A DNA stretch of 64,000 bases, taken from NCBI GenBank assembly GCA_003116875.1, contig BCKT01000008.1, positions 642,322-706,321 on the forward strand, read 5' to 3'. The notes under the pieces are model-generated. The model had not been told where the DNA came from. It saw nothing but the letters and a program-made list of their open reading frames with translations, and searched no databases. Of this stretch, positions 1 to 10,750 are shown one piece after another (positions within the stretch are counted from its first letter, which is position 1; every line of letters begins with the position of its first letter). This DNA is from Takashimella koratensis. Its lineage: Eukaryota; Basidiomycota; Tremellomycetes; Trichosporonales; Tetragoniomycetaceae. A program made the translations under genes and the position numbers.

Positions 1-2047
1 GGGGGGATGATCCAGATGAAGGAGAGATGAGGGGTTGACAGCGTACAGAGAGACGAAGGGCAAGAGTGAGAGAGGAAGAAGAAGAAGTGTGGACAAGATA
101 GATGGATAGATGCAAGGATACGACACGCACACTGTCAAGTCCTCGCTTTGCCTGGCCTCGTCGGGTCTCCAACGACGGTCGGGACGAGAATCACCCCAAG
201 AGCGCTGCGACCGCTGCGATCACCGCGGGGAGAGAGGCCGTTGTCTGAATCCAAGGGAAGGAGAGACACGGACGTGTGCTCGTGTTGGTGTTCGGGCTCG
301 GCTGTAAGGTGTCCCGTGCTTGTGCTAGTCGGGGCTGGTTTTGATGCGCCAGTCCAAGCGCTCGCGGATCAGACGAGGGAAAGTGTAGAGAGTAGAGGGC
401 AAGTGTGGTGTGGGTGGGGCGGGGTTCTAATCGCGGACACAAATGCGCAGTGGGGTGGATAGATGGGTGGAGCGTGGTGTAAAGGTAGGTTGGTAAGTGA
501 AAGATTGAGTGAGTGAGTGGGTGGTGGAGGAGTATGTGACAGGAGGAATGAGAGTGGAGGAGGGGAGGACTTTGTCGGAGTATGAGGTGGTGGGTAGGTA
601 GGCGACGACGGGAGGCTTACGGCCAGTGCGCTGGGCTAGATTCCGTCGCGGTCTCGGTCACGGCCTTGGCTGGTGTCGGTGTGCACGCAAAGGTGAGAGC
701 GGACGAGCAGCCAGGCGGTGGCGTGACGGTTTGTCGGTGGGAGGGTATGACGGGTCACAGCGAAAGGAAGGACCACGCGGGGTTGCGAGACTCAGCCCGA
801 AGTGGGTCGGAGGTATCGGTAACCGTGAATCAGCGGTTCAGTCGACGTTGAGCGCGTCTTGCGTCAAATCGGCTTGGAGATACGAACACGGGGGTGGAAA
901 TGTCGCAAGGTTGAGGCGGTAGGTAGGGGAGTGGGTAGGTGGGTGGGTGGGTGAGGAGGTGGGACGAGAGTGAGATAGGAGTCGCGAGCAGATGGGACGG
1001 TCGAGCAGGTCGCGTTTGATGAAACGCGAACCGGTTGATCGGTAGGTAAGGAAGGGGCGGGGTGGGGCGCGGGTGAGCGGGTGGGCGAAGGGGCGGATGG
1101 GCGGGTGCACGGACGCACAGAGTGTCGCGCGAAGAGGTTGGGAGGGCAGAGGGGCAGAGGGGCAGTGAGGTGGGGAGTGAGGTGGAGAGTGGGATGGAGA
1201 GCAGGGTGGGTGTAGTGGTGGATGGTGGGTGATGAGTGAATGGAATGGTGGGTGGACGACGTAGTGGCTGTGGCTTGGGCTGCGGGTAGTAGTAGTAGGT
1301 TAGGCGTGCACCCTGGATCTCAACACTGGATCCAAAGTAAACCACGGTCACTTTGTGCAAAGTAAAAACCGCGTTGACTCGACTTGGGCAAACGAGGGAT
1401 TGCATGCATACGAGCACATAACAAGCACTGCCGTCCCGGTCCGGATAGAGGTGAGGTAGGTGTAGGGGTTAGGGATAGGGATAGGGGTGCATAGATGGTA
1501 AACTCTAATCCCGATCCAGAACCTAGTTGAGGCAATGGACAATAGGCAATGAGCAATGAGCAATGAAGATACCAAAAATCGCCCCAGCCTAGGCGCTGAG
1601 ACAACTCATGTCTCTCGCTCTTCAACTTGGACCTACCTAGCTCAACGCCTGCTTTCAGCTTGAATATCAACCCAGCTCCTTACCCATACCCGCTTTCACT
1701 TGACATCGACCACGAGCCCTCCCGCCGGCCCTCAACCAAGCTGCAAGGTTCGCGTCGGTCGGTTATTCAGCGTGCCATAGTGATGCGTTTTATATAACTT
1801 GACTACTTTTCGACTAACACGCAAGTCAATCATTCACATCTCTTTCTCAATAATCGTCTGCACCACTCAGCTACTCGTCACTCGTCGACTTGTATAGAGA
1901 ATCGGGTGTACATCTTGTTTCATTATATAAAAGAAGTAGACCTGGCCGATATACTGACTGACCCCATCCCTCCACTATACAGTTCACTCTGTTTACTCTG
2001 CGAATAACACCATGACCACTTTCCCCTCCTCTATGCAGTAGACATCC
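1..2047. other. Intergenic region, no gene found
   Basis: I see no convincing coding exon here. From about 900 to 1300 the plus strand is G-rich, so the minus strand is pyrimidine-rich, which in this genome usually marks the leader or promoter of a gene on that strand. This fits the 5' region of a leftward gene outside the window, but it is inference. The open frames present encode only low-complexity Pro/Thr/Ser/His strings. TATA-like strings on the plus strand lie near 1791 and 1924. The right end should contain the 3' UTR of the bZIP-GATA gene. Confidence 0.5.
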
Positions 2048-5000
2048 CTAAACACCTTGTGCGAACATGTTCTCTACTACCCGATTGACATCTGCCATAT
2101 CGTGTACACCGTCGTCTGCGCCTTGCATGACCATATCCATATCGATCCTCATTTCGTCCAGTGCCTGAGCGTCGGCGTGGGCATCGGCGTGGGGGTGGAC
2201 GTGATCCTGTCCATCTGCTTGGTTGTCGGCATGTAACGCCTGTCCGTTCCCTTGAACCCCTTGCGCGTGAATCCCATCCACCCCTCCATCCCCATTCCCG
2301 TTCTCACCCGCACTCGTAACCCCGATCCCAACCCCACCTCCGAGACCGAGACCAGACACGTCACCTTCTCCAGCCTTGCCCTTTCGTTTCCGCTTCGGTG
2401 TCGATTCCGACCCACCTGCCGCGCTCGCGTTACTTGGTCGAGGAACAGACTTGCGCTTTTTGACGCTCTTCCCATCTCCCCAGAGCTCAGGAGGACGAAT
2501 GATCCCGAATTTGGTGTGGTACAAGCCGCACGCTGGGTAGAGTCCAAATACGAAAGAGCGCAGATAAGTCGATAAGAAAAATACAAGATAGTCGGAAGTA
2601 GATTAGAGTGATTGTTAGCGCCCAGTCACAGTCAACTACCACTCCAATATCGCCTCTCATCGCTCAACCCCCACACCCTAAACCTGACCCAACTCACCAT
2701 TGCAGACTTTGTAATCGTCTCCACGGACATTCAATTTCCTCCAAACACTAGTCTCTGTTCTTCCACAGATATCGCAGGTCCCTGGCGGACCTCTTCTTAT
2801 CTTTGCAAACGCGGGCGTCAATGGTGTTTCCCCTACACCTACTCCCACTCCTTGCCCAGAGCCCTGGGCCTGCGCCTGTCCATCGCCTCCTCCATTCACA
2901 ACCCCAACCACATCCCCACTCCCAGCACTATGCACGTCGTCCCCTTGCCCACCCACTGCTGCAGCCGCCATTGACCTTGACGCGACGGCAGCTACGGCCG
3001 ACTCGATATCCGCCGACGTGATCGGCAAGAGATCCGCGAATGCGCCTGCGTCCAGTGGCTGTTCACCTTGGTCCGTGATATGCGAGAGTAGAAACTCGGC
3101 AGCGGCCGAATGTTGTTGCTCGTGCTCGTGGTCATGCTCATGCTCATCGAGGTCGTGGTCGGGATCCAACAGCTCCTCGTGGCCGCCGTGTCCCTCGAGG
3201 TGGCCATTCATCGCGGCAACCGCGTCCACCCCCTCACCGTGCTCCGTGTCCTGCCCGCCCTCCTCGTTCGAATCAGGAGACAGCCGAACCTCCTGCGCCA
3301 GCCGACTCTTTCTCCCCCTCGCGCGGGACTTTGGACCCGGCGTGACCACATCACCCCCACTTGGACCCGCACCCCCAGCTGAGGACTTGCCCATAGCCCC
3401 CCTGGCCCGTCGCCCGCTCCGCGTTGGTGTACCGTCGGTACCGCCGCTGCTCGAGCCCCCGCCGTTGGACGAGTTATACAGCAACGCGTAGGTATTCTTT
3501 ATCGTGGGCAGGGCCTTGGGAGGGCGTCCACGGCGCCGGAACGCGGTAGAGGGGGACGTGAACGAAGTCGGCTGCGTCGCGGTCAAGGGCTGCACATGAC
3601 GCGAGAAAAGTCAGCTATGCCTTGCCAACTCTCACTCTAACACAATCTCCAACATCCAGCCGCCCTTCAGTAGCTTGATCGAAAGACAAACCCATGTACT
3701 CACGTTAACTGCGAGACCCGCCAAGAGTCCACTGATATAATTCCTCGTCGCTCTCAAAACCACACCGACTTTCTCCCTCTCTCCTTCTCCACCATCCATC
3801 CCCAACGCTCTCAACTCCTCCACCATCTCCGCTACCTGACCTTCTTCCTCCGCTTTTACGGTTCTCATTCTCCCTACTACCTCACGCAGGACTTTCGCCT
3901 CTACCTCTAGCTGCGCGATAGACGTTTGCGTCGACGCGATGGTCGCTGCCAAGTCCGCTTCGGAGGTGGACAGCACTGCCGCGGGCAAGGGGGAGACGTA
4001 AGGCCTCGAGTGGTTGGACATGTCGAGCCCGCTTTCGTCGAGACGCAGGTCACTGCCGGTGCCGCTGTCGTTATCGAACCCGTTGAGCTCGGCGGCAGCT
4101 GCGGCCGCAGCAACAGCTACAGCGGTGGTCATCGAAGCGAGCTGAGACTCGGTCATCCCTTCGCCCCCCTCGACGTGCTCCACACTTTCAACGGGCTCCT
4201 CGCTATCCACGGCATCGCCTCTAAGCCTCGCGGTATCGCGCTCAACACGCGCGATCGCCGCGTGTGTCGCAGCCAGGTCATCCGTGATCGCCTTGACCAT
4301 CTCCGCGTTAAGAGCAACCGCAAATGCCGATGCACTTGCTGCTGCAATCTTGACCGCGCCTGCACTTAACCCCAACCCACTTCCTACTACCCCTGCATTA
4401 CTTCCCACCGACCCCGCTCCCTGGCTCGTACCGACAGCCGCGGCGTCAGGTCCACTGGTCGCTCCTTCGGGTCCGTCGCCTTGGTGCGCCGCGATCGCCG
4501 CGAGCTCGCTTAGCCGCCCACTCGCCTCGGCCTCCTTGAAGAGACTCGCCACACCCGCCACCCAGCTCGAACTGTCGGCTCCAAACGCGTCACTCAATCC
4601 GTCCATTCCCGCATCCGACATCAGCGCCGCTAGTATCGTATGTGACTGCGCGTCCGATACACTCGTATCGATCGCTTCTCGTGCCTCGCTCTCGGCAACC
4701 TGTCCTTGCGCGTCCTTTACTAAGCCTGCGTCACCTGCTTGACTAACGCTTCCCGATCCCGATGCGACCTCACCCTCTCCCGTTACGTCTTTAGCTCCCT
4801 CCGCGTCGCGCCCTTCGAGCTTGGCGATCTCCGCTTGCAGTCGTAGATTCTCCGCTCCGAGAGCTTGTAATGCCATTTCAAGGGCTACCGATTTCTCCTG
4901 TTGTCTCCACCTCGACCGTTCCGCGGCGAGCCGATTCGCTTCGCGCCGTTTCAAGTCGGCTTCGGAACCAGGGACGATCCCGGGCCCCTTCTTGCGGCCC

Positions 5001-5362
5001 CGGCGGCCGGTCTTGCGGTCAGGCGTCTCGGTAGAGGTACCGGGGGCAGCAGAGACGGCGGTCGATGCGGAGAGGTCGGCAGTTTCGGGTTCTTGACCAC
5101 TTGCGTCGAGGCCGGTGAGGTTACCGCTGCCGGCTTCGGCGGTGGAGTCGAGGGCAGATGCGTCGAGATCCGCGTGTTGAGGGAGATCATTTTCGTTTTC
5201 GCTACCAAGCTCCTCGAGCAGTGGGTCTGAGTGAGGGTCAGCGCTGGTTACGGTAGCTGGGATGGATTGTGGCGAGATGGAAATTGGATGGAGGGCGCAA
5301 AGTGGAGAGGAGTGGAGCTTACCTAGCACGTGGGAGAGAGTGGGATCAATTGCTTGGTCCAT
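2048..5362 (-). CDS. Transcription factor with bZIP and GATA zinc finger
   Basis: Predicted DNA-binding regulator of 979 residues. Exons: 5362-5323, 5226-3704, 3589-2698, 2532-2048; all joins keep frame. Residues about 107-150 form a bZIP: a basic region with NRLAAERSR followed by a leucine-zipper-like coiled coil. An Ala/Gly-rich middle part and a second coiled coil (about 450-510) follow, then an AT-hook-like RRRGRPPK, then a GATA finger at about 793-823. The finger starts CDICGRTETSVWRKLN and reads CNACGLYHTKFG across the last intron. Its spacing is Cx2C-x20-Cx2C, longer than the usual x17 or x18. Basic KKRKS and KRKRKGK stretches follow. The intron joining the two halves (3703-3590) has GTGAGT, a CTGAC branch point and GTGCAG; the downstream half has no ATG near its start, which argues against two genes. 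The start MDQAIDP was chosen over an in-frame upstream ATG at 5524. Target genes are unknown. Confidence 0.82.
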
Positions 5363-5983
5363 GATGGGAACCGTGTGGGAAGTGGTAGGATGTTGTAGTG
5401 ACGGTTGGTATCGTGTTGACAATGTCGCGTGTTGAGAATCGATTCCTTTGCGCGAGTGAGATGTGGAGCCCGAGTCGCGATGGGAGATGTTGGGGTGAGT
5501 TGAGAATAGGCTCTGTATTTTCAAGCCGCGACAAAGCTGTCACTGTGACGAGACAGTGGTAGTTCCCGCTTTCTGGTGGATTGGGGGTACGTTGCCGAGT
5601 GCGATAGACGAGGTATGGACGATTGCAGGCGAGGATGTGACCGAGAACGGGGCGGATGGAGGGGGGGCAAGATGAAGGGATGGAGGTAGGATGTCAACAA
5701 AGAATGAGCTGTGTTATTTTTTATAAACCAGCGCGCATCTCCACTTCCGGCAAGGTTTCCCGCGGGCCTATCTCGCCCGGATTATCAAAAGGTTCGGTAG
5801 GGCCCGGAAATAGGAAAGGGATGGTGGTAAAGTGGCAACTGGATAGGCACGCGAGGAGGGTGAGCGCGGCGACGCGCCTTTGATGCAATAACCAAAGACA
5901 ACATCCTCCACCGTCTCATCGACTTGGACCATCCTAGTATAGCACCCACTACCCACTACACTACCCACCACCACCTCGCACCC
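5363..5983. promoter_or_regulatory. Divergent promoter between bZIP-GATA gene and THO1
   Basis: About 620 bases separate the two divergent starts. Pyrimidine-rich leaders run up to both ATGs, for example the C/A-rich stretch at 5940-5983 before THO1. No further gene is visible. An in-frame upstream ATG at 5524 could lengthen the bZIP-GATA protein by 54 residues if transcription starts farther upstream. Confidence 0.5.
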
Positions 5984-7318
5984 ATGGAAGCCAAATTGTG
6001 AGTCCCTCCTACCTCTCTCCCAATCCCCGCTCCACCTGCATCACTGACCCTTCACCCTAGGCAAAAGCTCAAAGTTACCGAGCTCAAAGAGCTCCTCCAT
6101 AACCACGGTCTCGTCCAGACGGGGAAGAAAGATGACCTCGTCAAGCGGCTTCTCGAGGCCGGCATCTCGGCGCCTGACGCTGCCGAGGGAGACGGAGGGG
6201 CAGAGGGGGAGAACGGTCACACGGATGAGCTGGTGAGTACGGTTACTGATGTGGATGGTGGTGTGAAGAGTCCCAAGGCGAGGTATGAGCATCTAGCCGA
6301 GGCCTTGGCATCGCGATTGATACAAGAGCAGAGTGGATGTTATTTTGCCAAGGGATGAAGATAGTTGGGTTATAAGTGACACACGCTGACTTGCCTAGGT
6401 TGACCCAGACGAGTTACACGAGGTCGAGGCAGCGCCTGTCCCTGCTGCCGCTGCCCCTGCCCCTGCGCCTACCTCTGAACCCACTTCTGCCCCTGTAAGC
6501 TTTTTCCAACACACCATCCTTAGCTGGACCATTCTTACACTCCCCAGACCGAGCCTGCACCCTCTACAGAGGCCCCAACAGATCCACCCGCGTTAACCGC
6601 CGACCAAGCTGCGCGTAAAGCTCGAGCAGAGCGATTCGGGATCCCCTTCAACCCTAACCCGCCATCGACGTCTCGTAAACCCGTCCCGAAATCGACACCC
6701 ACCACTCCGGCGGCAGAAGCACCGGCGACTGCTGTGACAGGAGAGGCGATAAAGGCGGCCAAGCCAGCGGCAATCGATTCGACACCTCTGGGGATCTCGG
6801 AGGATGTGTTGGCTCGCCGTGCGGCAAAGTTTGGACCCGTGGAAAAGAAGGTACCAGCGGTAAAGGAGGTGAAAGAGGTGAAGGAGACGTCGGCAGAAGT
6901 CAAGGCGGCTAAACCAGCAGAGGTGGAGTTGACACCGTGAGTATGCGTGTTGAATTGGTTATGACAAGTAGTGGGGGTGATGGTGTTGATCTGGATTGGA
7001 AAGGCTCGTGAGGAAAAGGAAGAAAGGAGAAGCGTAGAGAGAACCTTTTTTTTTTAGAGGTTGAATTCTGACCACGTTGCAGAGAGATGAAAGAGAAGAT
7101 TGCAATCGAGGAGGAGAAGAAGAGAAAACGAGCAGAAAAGTTTGGACCTATGGTTCCCGCTACAACTGAAGCACCTGTAAGTCTCATCCTCCCGTAGTGC
7201 ATCCCCCCCCCCCCCCCCCCCCCCCTTGTTTCCGAACCCTTGTTTCTTGTCTCTTCGTTTAGGCCACTAGCTGACTCGGGACGCGCATGGGCAGGATGCG
7301 AAGAAAGTAAAAGTTTAA
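5984..7318 (+). CDS. THO1: SAP-domain mRNP protein, THO1/SARNP-like
   Basis: Likely nuclear RNA/DNA-binding protein that helps mRNP assembly and export with the TREX/THO system, as known for yeast Tho1 and human SARNP/CIP29. Six exons: 5984-5997, 6061-6232, 6399-6494, 6548-6936, 7083-7176, 7295-7318, giving 262 residues (yeast Tho1 218). The N-terminus is a SAP motif, about residues 3-37, with LKVTELKELLHNHGL and GKKDDLVKRLLEAG. An Ala/Pro-rich acidic linker follows. The C-terminal half carries the repeated family motif RAERFGIPFN, RRAAKFGP and RAEKFGPM, and the protein ends with basic AKKVKV. The first exon is only 14 nt and the last 24 nt. The last intron contains a 23-base C run; a nearer acceptor at 7261 would give a frame ending after three codons, so the acceptor after CTGAC at 7294 is preferred. 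Confidence 0.88.
7203..7225. repeat. Poly(C) run of 23 bases in the last THO1 intron
   Basis: Unbroken C run on the coding strand, between the donor at 7177 and the chosen acceptor at 7294. Confidence 0.9.
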
Positions 7319-7760
7319 ACCTTGACCAAAGGTGAGTGGGTGAGTGAGTGAGTATCCCCAGGTGTTTCTGGTTTGTCCCGTATTGTCAATCAAAAGTATC
7401 ACGCGTGGATGGAAGGGAGGACGAACGTGATGATAGGCGCGTGTGGCCATCTGTAGTCTGGAGAACGTATGTAGACCCACGAGTCGAGTTGGGGCGAGAG
7501 TGAGAGTGACCGCGCCAGGACGCGTGATACAATGCATAGTGGATGTGTGACTGGTGACTGGGATAACCTCTGCTGCAATAGATCCTCCCCGTAAAGTGTT
7601 CTACCCGTTCCGGCTATTTGTAGTCGATGACTTACTTCCGGTCGTCCGAGCTTTGCCACTCGGCTGGACGCTTCGTCTCCCCATCCACCAACTACTCGTC
7701 TAACCTCCCATTCTAACACCTACCACCGACCACCGACCACCTACCACCCACCTACGCATC
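7319..7760 (+). promoter_or_regulatory. Intergenic region, promoter side of the aminopeptidase gene
   Basis: This is the 3' flank of THO1 and the leader of the M28 peptidase gene. The last 60 bases are rich in ACCACC and CCTACC, a typical leader style in this window. No gene or clear operator is visible. Confidence 0.4.
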
Positions 7761-10067
7761 ATGCTCGTCTCATCCCTCCTCCTTTTCATCCCGGTCCTCG
7801 CGGGGGCAGTCCCCACCGCCCCGCTCGTCATGCAACAGCGACCGGGCTCGGACCTTCTCGCTACGGGCAAGACTTGGAGTCCGACCGCCGAAATGCCGGT
7901 ATCTGCCCCCGGAATCGACCTGGACCTCGATGAGCTCAGGCTCGTTCAGTTCGGAGACGACGAGGCGCCCGTGTGAGTGGACAATGGGTGATGGGGCTCG
8001 GACGTTGGGCTGGGTCGGCGGGTCGAAAGAAAGGCGGGCGTGGAACCACCGCCCGGGGGGGGGGGGGGGGGGGGGGGAAGTGTTGGGGAATCAAGGGGGA
8101 GGGTCACAGAGTCACCTAGATCCCAGCGATGATACCGAGAGGGAAGTGATGAGGCGGTTCAGAAGTACAGGGAAACAAACCCGCGCTGGGTAAGGGAGCC
8201 CTGCTGATATCTCCAGTTGGATCACCGAGCTCGACAAGATCAAGGCCAAGAACGACGGTCGTAACTTTATGGACATGTGAGTATCGTCATCCTCCTTCTC
8301 CTCGTTTCCCTGTTTCCCCCTTCTCCTTGGACCCAAACTCTTACTCAAGTACCCCTCGCCCAGTCTTTTATGACCCCGCTGACTTGTATAGTACCGAGAC
8401 CCCGACTCTGGGCTTTTCGAGCTTCCTCCTCCCGGCCTCTGCCAATGTCAAGTACAGTGAGTCCGACGGTTTCTTCCTTATTCACCTCTTCACTTGCCCA
8501 TTTCTCTGTCATACCTATCAATCCCTATCTCTCCCTATCTCTCCCTCTCCTTGATCCTCCATCTCTTCTACTCATGCTACGTATCCACCCAACCCAACTG
8601 TGTCCCGTATGGTCACTAGGCAGTCGCTGATCCACGGTTCAGGCTACCCTTCTCCGGGCAATTACTCGGCCCCGATTAAGAAGATGTTCGAGTCTTTTGA
8701 GATTGACCATATGAAGGCCTTTCTCGCCAAGTTTACCTCGTACGTTCCGCCTACCTCCTCCTCTACTCAGCCTCTACTTAATTTCTGCCCTGCCCTTTCC
8801 TTTTCCTCTCTTTCGCTTTTCTTCCTTCATACCGCTTGGCGTGTTGTGTTTGGACACTAACCCCGCACAGGTTCAGGACGCGACACTACCGCTCCGAGAC
8901 CGGTCGCCAGTCTCAGCTCTACCTCTTGTCTCAGATCAAAGAAGTACGTCCTTTTTTCACCCCTTCTCTTTCCTTCATTTACACCCACTAACTCGTACCT
9001 CAGATCGCCGCTTCCAACCCCTCTATCACCGTCAAAGAGTTCCCTCACTCGTGGGGTCAAAACTCCATCATCGCGCACTTCCCTGCTGGTTCCAACTCCT
9101 CCTCTACCACACTCTCGTCCGCCCCGATCACCGTGGTTGGTGCTCACCAAGATTCGACCAACCAATGGCCTTTCCTTCCTTCCCCTGGCGCGGACGATGA
9201 TGGATCGGGGACTACGTCTTCCCTCGAGGCCTTCCGCGCTCTCGTTGCTGCCAACTACACCCCTTCCACCCCGGTCGAATTCATGTGGTTCTCCGCAGAA
9301 GAAGGAGGACTCTTGGGTTCTCAGGCTATCGCAAAGACTTACGAGGATCAAGGGAAAAAAGTGCTCGCCATGTTGCAGATGGATATGACGGCTTGGGTTA
9401 AAAAGGGGACAAAGGAAAGTGTTGGGATCATTCAGGATTTCGTGGATCCAGATCTTACCTTGTTCTTGTACGACCTCGTGGAGAAGTACCGTGAGTAGAG
9501 ATTTTCGTGGAGTCGGGTCTTGTATTTTGGTTGACTTGGTCGTTGTGGATGACCTGGCTGATAACGATCCCCCCCGTGATAGTCGCTATCCCCCCGGTCA
9601 AGACCAAGTGCGGCTACGCTTGCTCTGACCACTCGTCATTCTCCAAGGCGGGCTACCAGAGCTCGTTCGCGTGAGTCATCTCTTCCTCCTCTTCTGCTCC
9701 CCTCTCCCCTTCTCTGCCCTGCCTCTCCCTCTTCTTCTGATCCACCAACTTACTGGCGCATCGGGACTCTTGCTGACGCATGTCTCCCACGATAGTATTG
9801 AGAGCACGTTCGAGGACTCCAACCACTACATCCACTCGTCAGAGGATACGACCGACCACCCCGAGTTCTCGTTCACGCACATGCGAGAGTGAGTCAAGCC
9901 TAGGACCATTGCCGTAACGATACTGACTAAATTGATTCTGCCGTCCATATCCCTCCTTACTCTCACTTCTTGCCATTTCGCTTCACCTCCCCTTTTCCCC
10001 TCGTTATCGACACAGGTTCTCCAAGCTCGCCGTGGCTTTCGCCGTCGAGCTTGCCGGTATGGCCTAA
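7761..10067 (+). CDS. Secreted M28 zinc aminopeptidase (LAP1/M28E type)
   Basis: Extracellular metallo-aminopeptidase that should remove N-terminal residues from peptides using two zinc ions. Nine exons: 7761-7972, 8217-8276, 8392-8456, 8643-8739, 8871-8943, 9004-9490, 9583-9670, 9796-9888, 10016-10067, giving 408 residues. A signal peptide ([18 protein letters not shown]) and a propeptide precede the catalytic domain, whose start is near [12 protein letters not shown]. Metal and catalytic motifs appear in family order: GAHQD (His about 217), GADDDGSG (about 232-239), SAEEGG, a QMDMTAW aspartate, and HYIHSSED with the last histidine. The C-rich loop KCGYACSDH fits the disulfide seen in this subfamily. 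The first intron contains a 23-base G run. The next gene downstream also encodes a secreted protein on the same strand. Confidence 0.93.
8055..8077. repeat. Poly(G) run of 23 bases in M28 peptidase intron 1
   Basis: Unbroken G run on the coding strand within the 244-nt first intron of the aminopeptidase gene. Confidence 0.9.
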
Positions 10068-10750
10068 GCGAGGGCTCTGTCCGAGGGCCTTTGTCGTGCC
10101 TCTAGCGGCTAGCGGCTCTTAGCTCGTGCTCCAACTTCTGCTTCCTCTGGAAATAAACCTGAAGTAAGGATTATTGAGCCTTTCTCCAATCCTTCCCTCT
10201 TTCCGTCCTACACTTGCAACTCTCACTCCCTTTTCATATCCGCCATTCGTCTGTTTCGCTATCATTGTTTCCCTTGTTTCGCATAATCCTTGACTCGTAG
10301 CTTTCTGTGTACACCCCACATGTGTGTTCTTTCCCATGTAGATTGTATTACCCTATACAACCGATCGAAGAGCAGCTAGGAGGGGGGTTTTTCACCGCTA
10401 TGAGACCTGCTGTATGCACCATCGCTGTTAGGTTGAACATGAACCACCAACCGTACAGTGGCCCGCTGATTTCCTCCGCTGCGCTGGTTATACCGATTCG
10501 GCCGTTTGTTTACTTGGGAGTAGCGTCATTTTCCTGACTGCGCACCGTTATTCACCTTTACCTTTGGTTTCATCTTGGCATCTCTTGGTCACCGTCACCG
10601 TCACCGTCACCGTCACCAACGTTCATCTCTCATCTTCAACCTCGTTCCACTCGACTTGTCCGACTCCTCCCATCCGCATATCCCCTTTCTTCGTCTCTCT
10701 CTGCATTCTCACTCCCTCGACTCGTCTTTTTCTCGCTTGTTCCCAAAAAA
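10068..10750 (+). promoter_or_regulatory. Intergenic region, promoter of the ThuA gene
   Basis: No coding sequence recognised. A short tandem repeat of CACCGT units lies at about 10588-10618, followed by a C/T-rich leader and an A run directly before the ATG at 10751. The left part should be the 3' UTR of the M28 peptidase. Confidence 0.45.

Noticed and set aside
830..1417. A 195-codon minus-strand frame
   Set aside because: Composed of Pro/Thr/Ser/His low-complexity sequence from a pyrimidine-rich region; more likely leader or promoter DNA than a protein.
1455..1495. GGGGTTAGGGATAGGGATAGGGG, telomere-like
   Set aside because: Only a few imperfect units in the interior of the sequence; no long array of a telomeric repeat.
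3632..3703. Separate bZIP gene ending at 3632 and separate GATA gene starting near 3595
   Set aside because: The downstream frame lacks an ATG near its start (it opens with GTG), and a consensus intron joins both parts in frame, so a single gene is preferred.
7261..7275. Nearer acceptor for the last THO1 intron
   Set aside because: It would end the protein after Ala-Thr-Ser; the later acceptor follows a CTGAC branch point and yields a basic C-terminus expected in this family.
10588..10618. CACCGT tandem repeat as a CRISPR-like or regulatory array
   Set aside because: Only about five six-base units without spacers; a simple microsatellite in a promoter.
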